Assembly: GCA_963693365.1 (NCBI GenBank)
Contig: CAVNZM010000006.1
Span: forward strand, 3,782,001-3,846,000
Length of the DNA: 64,000 bases
Direction of reading: 5' to 3'
Source: Amoebidium appalachense
Taxonomy: Eukaryota; Ichthyosporea
Position 1 is the first letter of the stretch. Each line of letters begins with the position of its first letter. Positions 18,950-27,352 of this stretch are shown piece by piece. The translations under genes and the position numbers were made by a program. Under the pieces are notes generated by a model, which ran no database searches, was not told where the DNA came from, and saw nothing but the letters and a program-made list of their open reading frames with translations.

Positions 18950-19381
18950 ATGAAACAACAGCGCGGACCAAGACGGACAGTTATGGACTGCTCTGAACGC
19001 CCAACCCGGGCCGACGGAAAGGCCAAGCGCGCAAGACCCTCGCAGGCGAAGCGCGCAAAGACCACGACCTCCGCGCCCACCAGGACGCGGAGATGTGGAC
19101 CCGCGACCGTACGCAGCAGGGTCACCGGGCAGTGCGTGCCGGCGAACCTCGAGAAGCTGCCGATCACATCCGAGAGGTCCCTGGTACCCAAGAACTTCTC
19201 GGTCAAGCCCGGCGTGGGCGGTGGATCCCCGGGCGACGCCTACTTCAAACCACCAGACAAGGTTGACGATCTTGTAAACATGATATATCCAGCAGGAGGG
19301 TCAATGACATGCGGCGCGGAACTATTCTACAGCGGAACCGGGGCCAGGCTTGCCGGTTGTTCCATGTTCCTAGCGAAGTAG
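18950..19381 (+). CDS. Small basic protein with a Cys-containing C terminus
   Basis: 143 residues. The first third is very basic (Lys/Arg/Thr/Ala, for example KAKRARPSQAKRAKT), as in DNA-condensing virion proteins. A motif RRCGPATV...GQCVPA follows, then a C-terminal MTCGAELF...GCSM segment. A related motif (GECGPGTI...GECFPA, later MMGCGSN) is in the 22997-23704 protein, so the two look like distant paralogues. The gene ends 13 bp before the Erv1 start. Confidence 0.5.
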   Translation: MKQQRGPRRTVMDCSERPTRADGKAKRARPSQAKRAKTTTSAPTRTRRCGPATVRSRVTGQCVPANLEKLPITSERSLVPKNFSVKPGVGGGSPGDAYFKPPDKVDDLVNMIYPAGGSMTCGAELFYSGTGARLAGCSMFLAK

Positions 19382-19393
19382 TGGCTTGTGCAT

Positions 19394-19795
19394 ATGTTTT
19401 TGGGCCCGTTTCTAATGTCCCGACACAACCTGAAATCAAAATGCTGGGGCCCAGACGCATGGAAGTTTATTCATGCCGTCACACTCGGGTACCCCGACGA
19501 GCCGAGCGCGCGCAGTAAGGAGCAGTACGAGGCGTTCCTGAACTCGCTCCCGGACGTCCTGCCGTGCCGGTCGTGCCGCGGGCACTTCGCCAAGCTGGTG
19601 CGCAGGTCCAAGTGCAAGCTGTCGCGCCAGGTCCTCAAGAACCGCGACCGCCTGTTCCGCTGGGGCGTGCGCGTGCACAACGCCGTCAACCAGCGCAAGA
19701 AGAAGCGCACGCTCAAGCCGCGGGAGGTGGCACGCCAGTACGACCCGTGGCTGGTTAAGCCAAGCCGTGGTTCGCAGCCCAGTGCCGCACAATAG
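19394..19795 (+). CDS. Erv1/Alr-family thiol oxidoreductase
   Basis: 133 residues from ATG 19394 (ATG 19415 is an alternative). Diagnostic motifs in order: CWGPDAWKFIH near the N terminus, LPCRSCRGHF carrying the catalytic CxxC, and LFRWGVRVHNAVNQRKKK, the FAD-contacting W..H..VN motif. The family forms disulfides in viral structural proteins using FAD and oxygen and is a common gene of nucleocytoplasmic viruses. Cys-rich partners in this element (the lectin stalk and small membrane proteins) are plausible substrates. It overlaps the convergent HNH gene by about 40 bp. Confidence 0.88.
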   Translation: MFLGPFLMSRHNLKSKCWGPDAWKFIHAVTLGYPDEPSARSKEQYEAFLNSLPDVLPCRSCRGHFAKLVRRSKCKLSRQVLKNRDRLFRWGVRVHNAVNQRKKKRTLKPREVARQYDPWLVKPSRGSQPSAAQ

Positions 19796-20459
19796 TGGCC
19801 AGGTGCTGCAGGTACGCCGCGGGGTGCATGTCGTTCTTCGTGTAGTTGCACGTCTTGCAGCAGGGCACGCTGTTCCCCTCGGTGTAGCCGATGGCGGGAT
19901 ACAACCTGTCGACACCATTCGAGTTCTCCAACCCACAATAAAAGCAGTCCTTGCCCCGCAGGCTATCGAACTCCTTCCGGGTCAATGTAAACACGGACGA
20001 CGGGCACCGCCGCCCGTTGTCCGTGACGCACCGCTTGCGCGCGCTGCACCTGTACGTGTTGTAGTTCGTGCTGTACGACCGCGTCGATGGGGGCTGTCGG
20101 TAGGCCTTGCGGGCCGTCAGCGCTCGAGCAAGCCGGCGCGCGCCCCCCGCCGACCGTCCAAGTGCGCGTTTGACCAGTGAGCATTCGAGCATGGTGTGTG
20201 CGGCCAGGGCACACAGCTGTGATGTGCGCAGGCCGTGTCTGACCTTGTGGCACGTCGAGCATACCGGGCGTACGTTCCCGTGCACGTATCCGCGCCGGTA
20301 CACACACAGCGCGATGTTCCTGTGCGTGCGCTCACGCTCCGCACGGTTGCACACCTGGCAGGGGCGGCGGAACAGCTCGTTGAGTGCGGTCGAAGACAGG
20401 TCCATGGGCAGTTTTTTGTTTGTTGCGTTAGCCCTGATGTTGGACACGAACACATCCAT
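19755..20459 (-). CDS. HNH-type endonuclease
   Basis: 234 residues. Two Zn-binding modules are visible: an N-terminal pair CQVCN ... CSTCHKVRHG, and a C-terminal module CFYCG.ENSNGVDRL....GYTEGNSVPCCKTCNYTKNDM. The second has the NG(V/I)DR...GY...N..PCC..CN..K pattern of the HNH proteins common in giant algal viruses. The middle is basic (Arg/Thr/Tyr). Probably a DNA endonuclease with homing or repair function. It converges on Erv1 with a short overlap. Confidence 0.75.
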   Translation of the reverse strand: MDVFVSNIRANATNKKLPMDLSSTALNELFRRPCQVCNRAERERTHRNIALCVYRRGYVHGNVRPVCSTCHKVRHGLRTSQLCALAAHTMLECSLVKRALGRSAGGARRLARALTARKAYRQPPSTRSYSTNYNTYRCSARKRCVTDNGRRCPSSVFTLTRKEFDSLRGKDCFYCGLENSNGVDRLYPAIGYTEGNSVPCCKTCNYTKNDMHPAAYLQHLATIVRHWAANHGLA

Positions 20460-20480
20460 GATGGCACGAGAGCATTAAAA

Positions 20481-20720
20481 TCACAAAACGGTGCCGACCA
20501 CCACCGTGACGCCGAGGGGGGCGCACATCCCTGCCACCCACGCGGCGTAGCCCACGGACGCGCCCATCAGCACGAGGCGCGGCTCAAGCGTCGGGTCGTT
20601 TCGTGCACGCTCGAGGATGCGCAGGAGCCCCGGCACCCAGCTGTGGACGAACCCTACACCCACGGCGCCGTGCAGCTGCAAGCGCTCGCACGTCGCCCTC
20701 AGGACGGCCCACCTGTTCAT
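20481..20720 (-). CDS. Small membrane protein
   Basis: 79 residues from ATG 20720, which avoids the longer frame running into the neighbouring TATA box. Two moderately hydrophobic segments (VGVGFVHSWVPGLL and VGYAAWVAGMCAPLGVTVVVG). Function unknown. Confidence 0.45.
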   Translation of the reverse strand: MNRWAVLRATCERLQLHGAVGVGFVHSWVPGLLRILERARNDPTLEPRLVLMGASVGYAAWVAGMCAPLGVTVVVGTVL

Positions 20721-20795
20721 CGGCAAGGGGAAAAAGCCACAGCAGATGTGGTGCTCAACGGGTGTGTGCATGTGACCTGCTTGTGCCGCGACAAA

Positions 20796-20807
20796 GGTAT
20801 AAATACC
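20796..20807 (+). promoter_or_regulatory. TATA box upstream of 20848
   Basis: GGTATAAATACC, about 45 bp upstream of the ATG at 20848. The motif is nearly palindromic (GGTAT/ATACC) and could also be read on the other strand for the 20481-20720 gene. Confidence 0.6.
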
Positions 20808-20847
20808 CGCGGGTAGTCCTTCGGCGACAGAACGGTCCCGACGGAAG

Positions 20848-21098
20848 ATGGTGGCATACGACGAAATCGAGCTGCTCGACTACCTTGGCGAGCCGCCCTC
20901 GAGCGAGACCGAGACCGACGACGACGCCGATTCCCTCCCCCCCTGCTGGACCGGGAGTTCGAGCTTCTAGTGCACATCTTCCACGAACTGAAGTACCGCT
21001 CGGCGACGACGGGGCTGTTTGACCGGCTGACGCTGCGGCAGTTCTACAATCTGGCACACGCGAGCAGCACGTGCTTCACGTCGGCACGTTGGCGGTGA
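20848..21098 (+). CDS. Small acidic protein, frameshifted at poly-C
   Basis: The start ATG at 20848 follows a good TATA box and gives an acidic N terminus (DYLGEPPSSETETDDDAD). That frame stops at 20970. A one-base change in the C run at about 20935-20943 opens a frame with coding character (FELLVHIFHELKYRS...LTLRQFYNLAHA) to a stop at 21098. The product would be about 83 residues. Its 3' end overlaps that of the convergent gene 21076-21640. Either a pseudogene or an assembly error; function unknown. Confidence 0.4.
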
Positions 21099-21640
21099 GG
21101 CTGTCGAGGATGCTGAAGCACAGCTGCCCGAGCTTGGCCGGGTCGCGTGTTTCAAGGAGCGAGCGGGCGTCTTCGTCTGTCATCTGGGAGGTGGCGGCCT
21201 TTGCAATGTTGAATATGTTCGACATGGTCGACGGGTCCAGGGTGGGGAGCGGCGTCTGGCCGCCCGGAACGTACAGTGGATGTTGGGCCGGGGGGGGGGG
21301 TGTCGAGGAGGGGCACCCCCCCGGCATGGCCAACGAGTTTCTGGATGTAGTCGACAACAGCGACCTTGGTGACTTCGTGCATTCGTGCCCAGGCGTTGTA
21401 CAGGCCCATCTCGTGCAGCGGGGACGCGTCCGAGTCCAGAAAACCCCAATCGCCTGCATGCACGGCAGCGGCGAAGGGGACCAGCCTGTCCGCGAACATG
21501 CGTGCAGGCAGGGCTGGGTCTATGTCGGCCGTCGCTGCGGCGAGCTGGCGAGCCTGAGTGATCTCGGGGAGGTCGGGGAATGCGCCCTGCAATTTCGAGC
21601 AGAGTTCGTCCAGGCAGGCATTGAATGCAACGGCGTCCAT
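21076..21640 (-). CDS. Conserved-looking giant-virus type small protein, frameshifted
   Basis: ATG 21640. About 187 residues if read through a frameshift at the eleven-G run near 21290-21300. The N-terminal part has LVPFAAAVHAGDWGFLD...LGLYNAW-like spacing followed by TKVAVVDYIQKLVGHAG. This recalls a widespread unknown family of nucleocytoplasmic viruses (pattern F..PF...I...D..FF...L...W.....K..IW.YLQ.L); that match is from memory and inferred. The C-terminal part (MSNIFNIAKAATSQMTDEDARS) is in the second frame. AATAAA signals lie just upstream, near 21658. Confidence 0.5.
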
Positions 21641-21702
21641 TGAACAATGACCTACAAAATAAAGGGCCGCAGCACTACCGACAAAAAAAATGATTCGGGC
21701 AC

Positions 21703-21933
21703 ATGCAAATGCCACGCAGACGCCGCCATACCCGCACGCGTACGCACGGAGGAAAAGCCGGATCGCCCTTCCACAAGCTCGCGCTGGGGCTCCTGACTGA
21801 AAGCGTGCACGAGAAGGCGCCGGGATGCATGCCCCGACACACCGCCAAGACCATCGCGAACGCAAGATACCATCTGATGCGCCGACAGATGCGGCGCATG
21901 GCATGCAGCAGGTGGTGTTCCCTCGAGGCCTAA
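21703..21933 (+). CDS. Small Arg-rich protein
   Basis: 76 residues, very basic (MPRRRRHTRTRTHGGK at the N terminus; NARYHLMRRQMRRMACSR near the C terminus). Compatible with a DNA-binding virion protein, but it could be a chance frame in GC-rich DNA. It lies between the 21640 start and the 3' end of VLTF3. Confidence 0.35.
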   Translation: MQMPRRRRHTRTRTHGGKAGSPFHKLALGLLTESVHEKAPGCMPRHTAKTIANARYHLMRRQMRRMACSRWCSLEA

Positions 21934-21957
21934 ACACAAGGGTGTTGGTCGTTTTTT

Positions 21958-22944
21958 CTAGACGGTCATGAGACAACGCGGGGTTGTCCTTGTTTTAATA
22001 AAAGCCCAATCCAGCCGGTTGCAGATGGCCCTCCATGTGCGATCGTGGTCGCAGAGTTTGTCGGCCGACTTGAGCAGGGGTATGTGGGCGAGATATGACG
22101 TCCAGTCCAGGAGCTCGCAAAACTTGTAGAGCAGGTAGTTGACTGACAGGAAGTTGATGCGATCGTCACATGCGTCCTTGAAGACGCCCTGTGTCTGCAT
22201 GAACATGTCCCTCAGGCGGTCCAGCTGCTCGGTGTTGAATTGGGGGCACTGTATGCCAAACGCGCTCTGCATGATGCTCGGTATGTTGCGGTAGTAGCGG
22301 TTCAGCTTACGGCTGCGGAGCAGCTTCTTGACGTGCGCGTGGGTGACTCGTTCCATGGGATAGTGGGTGCCAGCGGCCTCGCGGACGAACTGGACAACCT
22401 CGTCGGGGATGTCCGTGGTCTCCTTGCCCTGAAAGTGCACCAGCGTCTCATTGAAATGGTTGAGAGGCTTGTACACCTGTTGGCGTTGGCTCCTCGGGGG
22501 CGGGTGCTTGAAGAACGACTTGCTGAACTCACAGTAACCGGGGACCGCCTCGCCGCACTCGGTGCACACGCTCAGCTCGCGCGTCTTCTCCAGCACGCCG
22601 ACGCCACAGGCCGTACAGGGGTCGGGCTCCCTGCGGGGCATGCGGTCCTGGACGTCCTCCACGTGGGTCAGGTACTGGCGGTACACGTCGCGGCGCGATT
22701 CGCGGTCGCTGCACTCGTAGTGCTTGAGGATGTACGGCACGGTGTCCAGCAGGAAGTCGATCTCCTCCTGACCCACCGAATCGTCGCCCACCTTCCTGCG
22801 CTTCGCGAACTCGGCCATGCGCAGGTCGACGCGCGACTCGATGTCGTTCTGTGCGACGTGCTGCGAGTACTGCCTGTCTGCATCACAGGCCTTCTTGGAC
22901 CGATAGGGAGCCCGCGTCGGGCGCTTGCGTTCGTCGAGCGACAT
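21958..22944 (-). CDS. VLTF3: VLTF3-like late transcription factor
   Basis: 328 residues, intact. The central zinc ribbon has CTACGVG...CTECGE (residues about 113-135). The family hallmark block follows: YKPLNHFNETLVHFQGKE...IPDEVVQFV, matching the Y-x(2)-NHF-E-x-L-x-x-FQ(G/A)KE signature of poxvirus late transcription factor 3 homologues. Downstream blocks LRSRKLNRYYRNIPSIM and FLSVNYLLYKFCELL also fit. It should activate late (structural) genes. A TATA box is at 22978-22989, about 35 bp upstream, inside the 3' end of the next gene's untranslated region. Confidence 0.92.
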   Translation of the reverse strand: MSLDERKRPTRAPYRSKKACDADRQYSQHVAQNDIESRVDLRMAEFAKRRKVGDDSVGQEEIDFLLDTVPYILKHYECSDRESRRDVYRQYLTHVEDVQDRMPRREPDPCTACGVGVLEKTRELSVCTECGEAVPGYCEFSKSFFKHPPPRSQRQQVYKPLNHFNETLVHFQGKETTDIPDEVVQFVREAAGTHYPMERVTHAHVKKLLRSRKLNRYYRNIPSIMQSAFGIQCPQFNTEQLDRLRDMFMQTQGVFKDACDDRINFLSVNYLLYKFCELLDWTSYLAHIPLLKSADKLCDHDRTWRAICNRLDWAFIKTRTTPRCLMTV

Positions 22945-22977
22945 TGGAATGAGTGGTGTGGGGCACGCCGGGCGCCC

Positions 22978-22989
22978 GTTATTTATACC
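22978..22989 (-). promoter_or_regulatory. TATA box for VLTF3
   Basis: Minus-strand GGTATAAATAAC about 35 bp upstream of ATG 22944 and 8 bp after the stop codon of the upstream gene. Nearly the same motif precedes the 20848 gene. Confidence 0.65.
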
Positions 22990-22996
22990 CTCGAAC

Positions 22997-23704
22997 CTAG
23001 GGGGCGGAGTGGACCACGAACAACGCAGGGAAGTGCTGCAGATTGGCCGCGACGCCCCAGCAGCCCGAGTTTACAGGGTCGACGAGAGCGAAGGTGCTGA
23101 TTTTGTTGGACCCGCATCCCATCATCTGAAGAACGTCTTGACCCTGGTTGATGGGCTTGCGGCTGAAGTCGGGCGGCGGAGCCGCGCGCCCAGTCTTGGG
23201 CTCGCAGTACCCGAACACGTTCTTTGCCGTCGCAGGGAAACATTCCCCGGCCAACTTGATCGTCCCCGGCCCGCATTCGCCCGCACGGGACCTCGAACCG
23301 GCGGAGCGCACACGCATGGTGGAGACAGGGCGGGGGGCCTGTGTCTGCTTCCTTTGGGTTTGGGGTGGCGCCTTGACCGGTGCGGGCTTGGTCCTGGCGG
23401 GCCTGGCGACGGGCTTGACACGGAACGTCGACATGGCCTTCGGCGTCGCGGTACAGGTGGACACCAGCGCGCGCGCGCCTTCCATTCTCGCGCGCTTCCT
23501 GTCAGGTGCCTGGGCGCCAACCGGGCCGGTCGGTCGCTTGGGTGGTGCGGGGGGGCGGGGGGGCTTGGATCCGGACGGCGCCGGCGTACCGACACGCTTA
23601 GACAGGAGCTCCAGCTTCTTGATCTCCGACTCCAAGTGACCGAGGGTGAGACCCACGCGTGGAGTAGCAACCCGACCGATTGTCTTCGAGGGCTTGGGTG
23701 GCAT
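22997..23704 (-). CDS. Basic Pro/Lys-rich protein with a Cys motif
   Basis: 235 residues. Residues 1-140 are rich in Pro, Lys, Arg, Ala and Thr (for example KPVARPARTKPAPVKAPP), like DNA-packaging core proteins. The C-terminal third has GECGPGTIKLAGECFPA, then DFSRKPINQGQDVLQMMGCGSN and a closing Cys/hydrophobic segment. The Cys motif is shared with 18950-19381. The start ATG at 23704 overlaps an AATAAA (AATAAATG), presumably the poly(A) signal of the upstream D5 gene. Confidence 0.6.
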   Translation of the reverse strand: MPPKPSKTIGRVATPRVGLTLGHLESEIKKLELLSKRVGTPAPSGSKPPRPPAPPKRPTGPVGAQAPDRKRARMEGARALVSTCTATPKAMSTFRVKPVARPARTKPAPVKAPPQTQRKQTQAPRPVSTMRVRSAGSRSRAGECGPGTIKLAGECFPATAKNVFGYCEPKTGRAAPPPDFSRKPINQGQDVLQMMGCGSNKISTFALVDPVNSGCWGVAANLQHFPALFVVHSAP

Positions 23705-23726
23705 TTATTGGTGAGCAGAAAAGATA

Positions 23727-25041
23727 TTAAGCACATCGCGCAGCCGCGGTGGCAAGCGCGTTTTGTNNNNNNNNNNNNNNNNNNNNNNNNNNNNNNNNNN
23801 NNNNNNNNNNNNNNNNNNNNNNNNNNNNNNNNNNNNNNNNNNNNNNNNNNNNNNNNNNNNNNNNNNNNNNNNNNNNNNNNNNNNNNNNNNNNNNNNNNNN
23901 NNNNNNNNNNNNNNNNNNNNNNNNNNNNNNNNNNNNNNNNNNNNNNNNNNNNNNNNNNNNNNNNNNNNNNNNNNNNNNNNNNNNNNNNNNNNNNNNNNNN
24001 NNNNNNNNNNNNNNNNNNNNNNNNNNNNNNNNNNNNNNNNNNNNNNNNNNNNNNNNNNNNNNNNNNNNNNNNNNNNNNNNNNNNNNNNNNNNNNNNNNNN
24101 NNNNNNNNNNNNNNNNNNNNNNNNNNNNNNNNNNNNNNNNNNNNNNNNNNNNNNNNNNNNNNNNNNNNNNNNNNNNNNNNNNNNNNNNNNNNNNNNNNNN
24201 NNNNNNNNNNNNNNNNNNNNNNNNNNNNNNNNNNNNNNNNNNNNNNNNNNNNNNNNNNNNNNNNNNGCGCATTGAAGTTCCCACCCACATGCTTTTTGTT
24301 TGTCACTGACACGTAGTAGTCGCGCCCGATGATATCACCCAGGACGTCAAAGAACACGTTTTTGCCCACACCTTGGACTGAGCGAAAAACAAGTGCAACT
24401 CCAGGTTTGATGTCGGGGTACTGAAAGAGCTGTGCCAGCCAGCGACGTGTGTAGAGGTAGGCTGCCTCGTCGTAGTTGCACAACATGCGAAGATGGTCAA
24501 AAAACATGCTGGTTGCCGATTGGACAAGACGTCGTGCAGGGTCGTGCGCTATCTTGAGTCCACGGAAAATGTTGAAAGGACGGCCTTGCCTCATGACGTT
24601 TCGTGCACGACGCTTCCCGGTCCGTGGATCTGGGTCTGCCGGGTCAAACACGAAGCGCGAGTACTGCAAAATGTGGTCGCTCTCCATGAACCAGGTGCCC
24701 TTGCAGACGCGTGTGATGGGTCGGTTGCGCTCGAAAAACTCCATTCTGAAGAGGTACTTAGAGAGGCATTCTCGCGCGCTCTTGGGTGAGTGCAGCTCGA
24801 TGACGTGCCGCTCAGTCCTGTGGTCGTAGTTCTTGAGAAGGTATTGTGATCCGCATTCGACAAAGGCCACGTTGCTCTGCAAAAAGCGAATGCAGTTCTC
24901 ATAAGTCCATGAAATGCTCTGACACGTGCGTGGCTTGAAGCTCAGCCCAAACTGCGGTTCTGGGCTGCAGTCCTCGAATCGCTGAAACAAAGTCTCCTCG
25001 GACATGGGAGGGACCTCCAACAGGTGAAATATGGATGACAT
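23727..25041 (-). CDS. D5-like SF3 primase-helicase, interrupted by an assembly gap
   Basis: ATG 25041. About 258 residues are visible before the gap. They contain the D5/P4-type segment FNIFRGLKI...FDHLRMLCN.DE..YLY..RWLAQLFQYPDIKPG, then the Walker A region VFRSVQGVGKNVFFDVLGD and FNA at the gap edge (the G.FN motif). Walker B and motif C are lost in the 500 N. About 12 codons after the gap (QNALATAAARCA) could be the C terminus if the gap size is right, but that is not certain. No archaeo-eukaryotic primase domain is seen at the N terminus. It should unwind viral DNA at replication forks. TATA at 25111-25122. Confidence 0.85.
23767..24266. other. Assembly gap, exactly 500 N
   Basis: A run of exactly 500 N inside the D5 helicase gene. 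The round length suggests a placeholder, so the true missing length is unknown and could hold the helicase C terminus and more, such as a packaging ATPase. Confidence 0.95.
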
Positions 25042-25110
25042 CGCTACTGGTGGCTTAGATAATATTTTTTGCCGGCCAGGGGCAGACTGAGCCATTTTTG
25101 CATGCACGAG

Positions 25111-25122
25111 ATTTTATATACC
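25111..25122 (-). promoter_or_regulatory. TATA box for the D5 helicase
   Basis: Minus-strand GGTATATAAAAT about 70 bp upstream of ATG 25041. Confidence 0.6.
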
Positions 25123-25127
25123 TTGCA

Positions 25128-25257
25128 CCCCGGGGTCGCGCGGGGGCTTGGGCCCGGGGGGCACGCCAGGCATGCACGACCGGTGAGGGATGGAAGGCAC
25201 GGCGGGCTCGCAGGGCCCAGAGCCTCGTGGGCCACCCAAGCCCCCAACCGTGTCCCA
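25128..25257. repeat. GC-rich dispersed intergenic repeat, copy 1
   Basis: Very GC-rich block (GGGGCTTGGGCCCGGGGGGC, CCAGGCATGCACGACC, GGCGGGCTCGCAGGGC) between divergent genes. It shares words and overall structure with blocks at 26058, 27215 and 28905. Confidence 0.55.
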
Positions 25258-25281
25258 CCACCTAAGACCACCCTCAAGCCG

Positions 25282-25590
25282 ATGGAGCTGCAGTTCCTGC
25301 GGGACCTGCTGAAGCGCGAGAACGGGTTTGAGGGTGCGCCCGCGTTCGAAGACGGCGCGAGGGTTACTCCTGCTGCCCTCTTCCGACTCTACCAGTCCTG
25401 GTGGGAACACAACACACCCGACAAGTCCAAGCGGCCCACCCAGCGCGACTTTGGGATTGCAGTTACGGCCATCCTGGGAAAAATTAAGAGCACCCGCGTC
25501 AATACAATAGCCTACGGCGCTGAAGGTTGTGAGGCCGCTTCAGGCTTTACACGCTGCTATGGTTTCGATCGCAAACTTATCGGAGTGTAG
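25282..25590 (+). CDS. Stand-alone protein resembling the D5/P4 helicase C-terminal winged helix
   Basis: 102 residues from ATG 25282 (the frame opens earlier within the GC-rich repeat). The block AALFRLYQSWWEHN...RPTQRDFGIAVTAIL, followed by TRCYGFDRKL at the C terminus, follows the pattern LF..Y..WC......(P)S.R.F...L...G......GY.G seen at the C terminus of poxvirus D5 and P4-type primase-helicases. It lies on the opposite strand, head-to-head with the D5 gene. It could be a detached DNA-binding accessory domain of the helicase. The similarity is from pattern recognition and needs a profile search. Confidence 0.5.
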   Translation: MELQFLRDLLKRENGFEGAPAFEDGARVTPAALFRLYQSWWEHNTPDKSKRPTQRDFGIAVTAILGKIKSTRVNTIAYGAEGCEAASGFTRCYGFDRKLIGV

Positions 25591-26282
25591 CGTGCTTGTG
25601 TGGCGTGTTGTGTGGCTAGTGGCTAGAACGTGGCCAGATCCGAGAGCCAATCAAATCGCGCCATTGGGTCCTCTGTGGCTACTGTGGCTACTTTTTCTCT
25701 TTGTGGCTACTGTGGCTAGAGAACTAAATCGGTGGCGGGGGTTGTGTTTGGCGGCTTTTGATTGGCTGTTGCTAGGGAGATCTCTGGTTTGGGTGTGAGT
25801 CGGAAAGAAGTGAACACAGTAGCCACAATAGCCACGCGGTTGGGGTAGCTGGGTAGGCAGGTCGTAGGTAATTTTTACACTGGAAATATTTTTGCCCTTT
25901 TTATTTTTTTCTAAAAGTAAGTTACTACTCTTTCGACCTTACTACCACTAAGTAAACGAACAACCCAAGCAAATAATTTATACTAAAACCCATTTTGGTG
26001 TGTGTTGGGGTCGCTACTTGTCGTAAGATCCCCATGGCTATGCAAGTGAACCGAGAAGGTCTTGCCAGGACACAGGAGCTCCCCGCAGCGTGGCCGGGAG
26101 GGGCTGGGCGGGCCTGCGCAGGGCCCGGGTGGCCGGGAGGGGCACGGCAGGCACGGTGGTCTCGCCGGCGGCACGAGCCTCGCGTGCCACGCATGCCACC
26201 CCCCGCCACCCAGCCCCCAGGCCCCCAGGCGGCGCGGATGGGTGACCGAGGACGACCGATATGGACTCGACTCGGGTTGGGT
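25591..26282. other. Intergenic with TGGCTA repeats and GC-rich repeat copy 2
   Basis: No gene seen. From 25606 to 25835 the motif GTGGCTACTGTGGCTA recurs several times, with CCAAT boxes near 25649 and ATTGG near 25761. An AT-rich stretch follows, with TTTTTATTTTTTTCTAAAAG near 25900. At 26058-26240 lies a GC-rich repeat similar to those at 25128, 27215 and 28905, with GAGCCTCGCGTGCCACGCAT. Confidence 0.55.
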
Positions 26283-27158
26283 TTATTGACGTGCCGCGGC
26301 GGCCCAGGCAGCAAACGCCGCGCGGCCATCCGCAAGCGCCTGCGCGACCTTCCCGGGGTCGACGTCCATGGGCGACGCAAACAGCCTCCGCTCCGGAGCG
26401 ACCACCACGAGGCGATCTCCGAGGCGGGTGCGGAGGTTGGCGAACTCGGTGGCCGCTAGCTCGGTGCTCGAGTCACGCTGCAGCGCATAGCAGAGCTCCA
26501 TGCCCGTTTTTGGCACGGATTCTGCGGGACAGTGCGCCAGCGAGTCGCACAGCACCGTGACGTAGATGCCGTCGAACCCATCTGCGGCATCCTCGAGTGC
26601 TTTGGTGAGGGGCACCAGCTCAGAGACGCCGCCGTCCAGAAACACGGTGCCGCCGTACTCGACGGGGGGGACCGCGAGTGGAAGGGCCGAAGACGCGCGC
26701 ATGCCGACCTGGTACTCGGGCCCTGTGAACCACCGCTCCTTCTTGTTGAGGAAGTCCCAGGCGACGCAGTGGCAGCGCGTGTAGATGTCCGCGTCGATGC
26801 CCTCCAGAAGCGCCGCCGCACGCTCCTGCAGGGTGAAGCGGCTGTACGCCGCCCCGTACAGCATTGACCCCACAACCGTCCTCCAGGTTTTCGGAAGCAG
26901 CGCCATTGCGCCACCCCACGGTTCCACAATGTCCTCCACGCACTTCAGCTTCCCCAGCTCGCGCGCCAGGTCGTCCAGGCGGTCGGCAACCACGAACGGC
27001 GCCACCAGCGCGCCGACGGACGTGCCGTACACCCTGTCGACCCGGTACAGCCCCGACGCGAGCATCCCCTGCATGAACCCGACTTGGAAGCAGCCCTTGA
27101 CGCCGCCCCCGGGCAGCAGGACCCGCACACGTGTCCTGGCTTGGGAGGGTGTGTCCAT
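26283..27158 (-). CDS. Patatin-like phospholipase
   Basis: 291 residues from ATG 27158 (ATGs at 27188 and 27197 are alternatives). Family motifs in order: glycine-rich oxyanion loop LPGGGVKGCFQVGFMQG near residue 15, nucleophile elbow YGTSVGALV (GxSxG) near residue 45, and catalytic DGG in VFLDGGVSELVPL near residue 190. The catalytic Ser-Asp dyad is complete. It should hydrolyse phospholipid acyl esters, perhaps during entry, membrane remodelling or egress. The stop TAA is embedded in AATAAA at the 3' end (26282-26287). Confidence 0.88.
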   Translation of the reverse strand: MDTPSQARTRVRVLLPGGGVKGCFQVGFMQGMLASGLYRVDRVYGTSVGALVAPFVVADRLDDLARELGKLKCVEDIVEPWGGAMALLPKTWRTVVGSMLYGAAYSRFTLQERAAALLEGIDADIYTRCHCVAWDFLNKKERWFTGPEYQVGMRASSALPLAVPPVEYGGTVFLDGGVSELVPLTKALEDAADGFDGIYVTVLCDSLAHCPAESVPKTGMELCYALQRDSSTELAATEFANLRTRLGDRLVVVAPERRLFASPMDVDPGKVAQALADGRAAFAAWAAAARQ

Positions 27159-27214
27159 GTTGATGTAGCCGAGAGAGAAAACAGACATGTGCAACATGTT
27201 TCAATATTTGAAAT

Positions 27215-27352
27215 TCCCACGACCCGGGCATGCACGGCCGGCCGGGAGGGGCGGGGCGGGGCGGGGCACACAGGCCCGGCCCGGGAGGCAGGCGTGGCGC
27301 GTGCGCTGGGGAGAAACGCGGGCCACCCCCAGCCACCCCAGCCCCCCACCGG
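27215..27352. repeat. GC-rich dispersed intergenic repeat, copy 3
   Basis: Block with GGGCATGCACGGCCGGCCGG, repeated GGGGC units and GCCACCCCAGCCCCCCACCG. It is upstream of the patatin gene, and similar blocks sit at 25128, 26058 and 28905. Confidence 0.55.
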
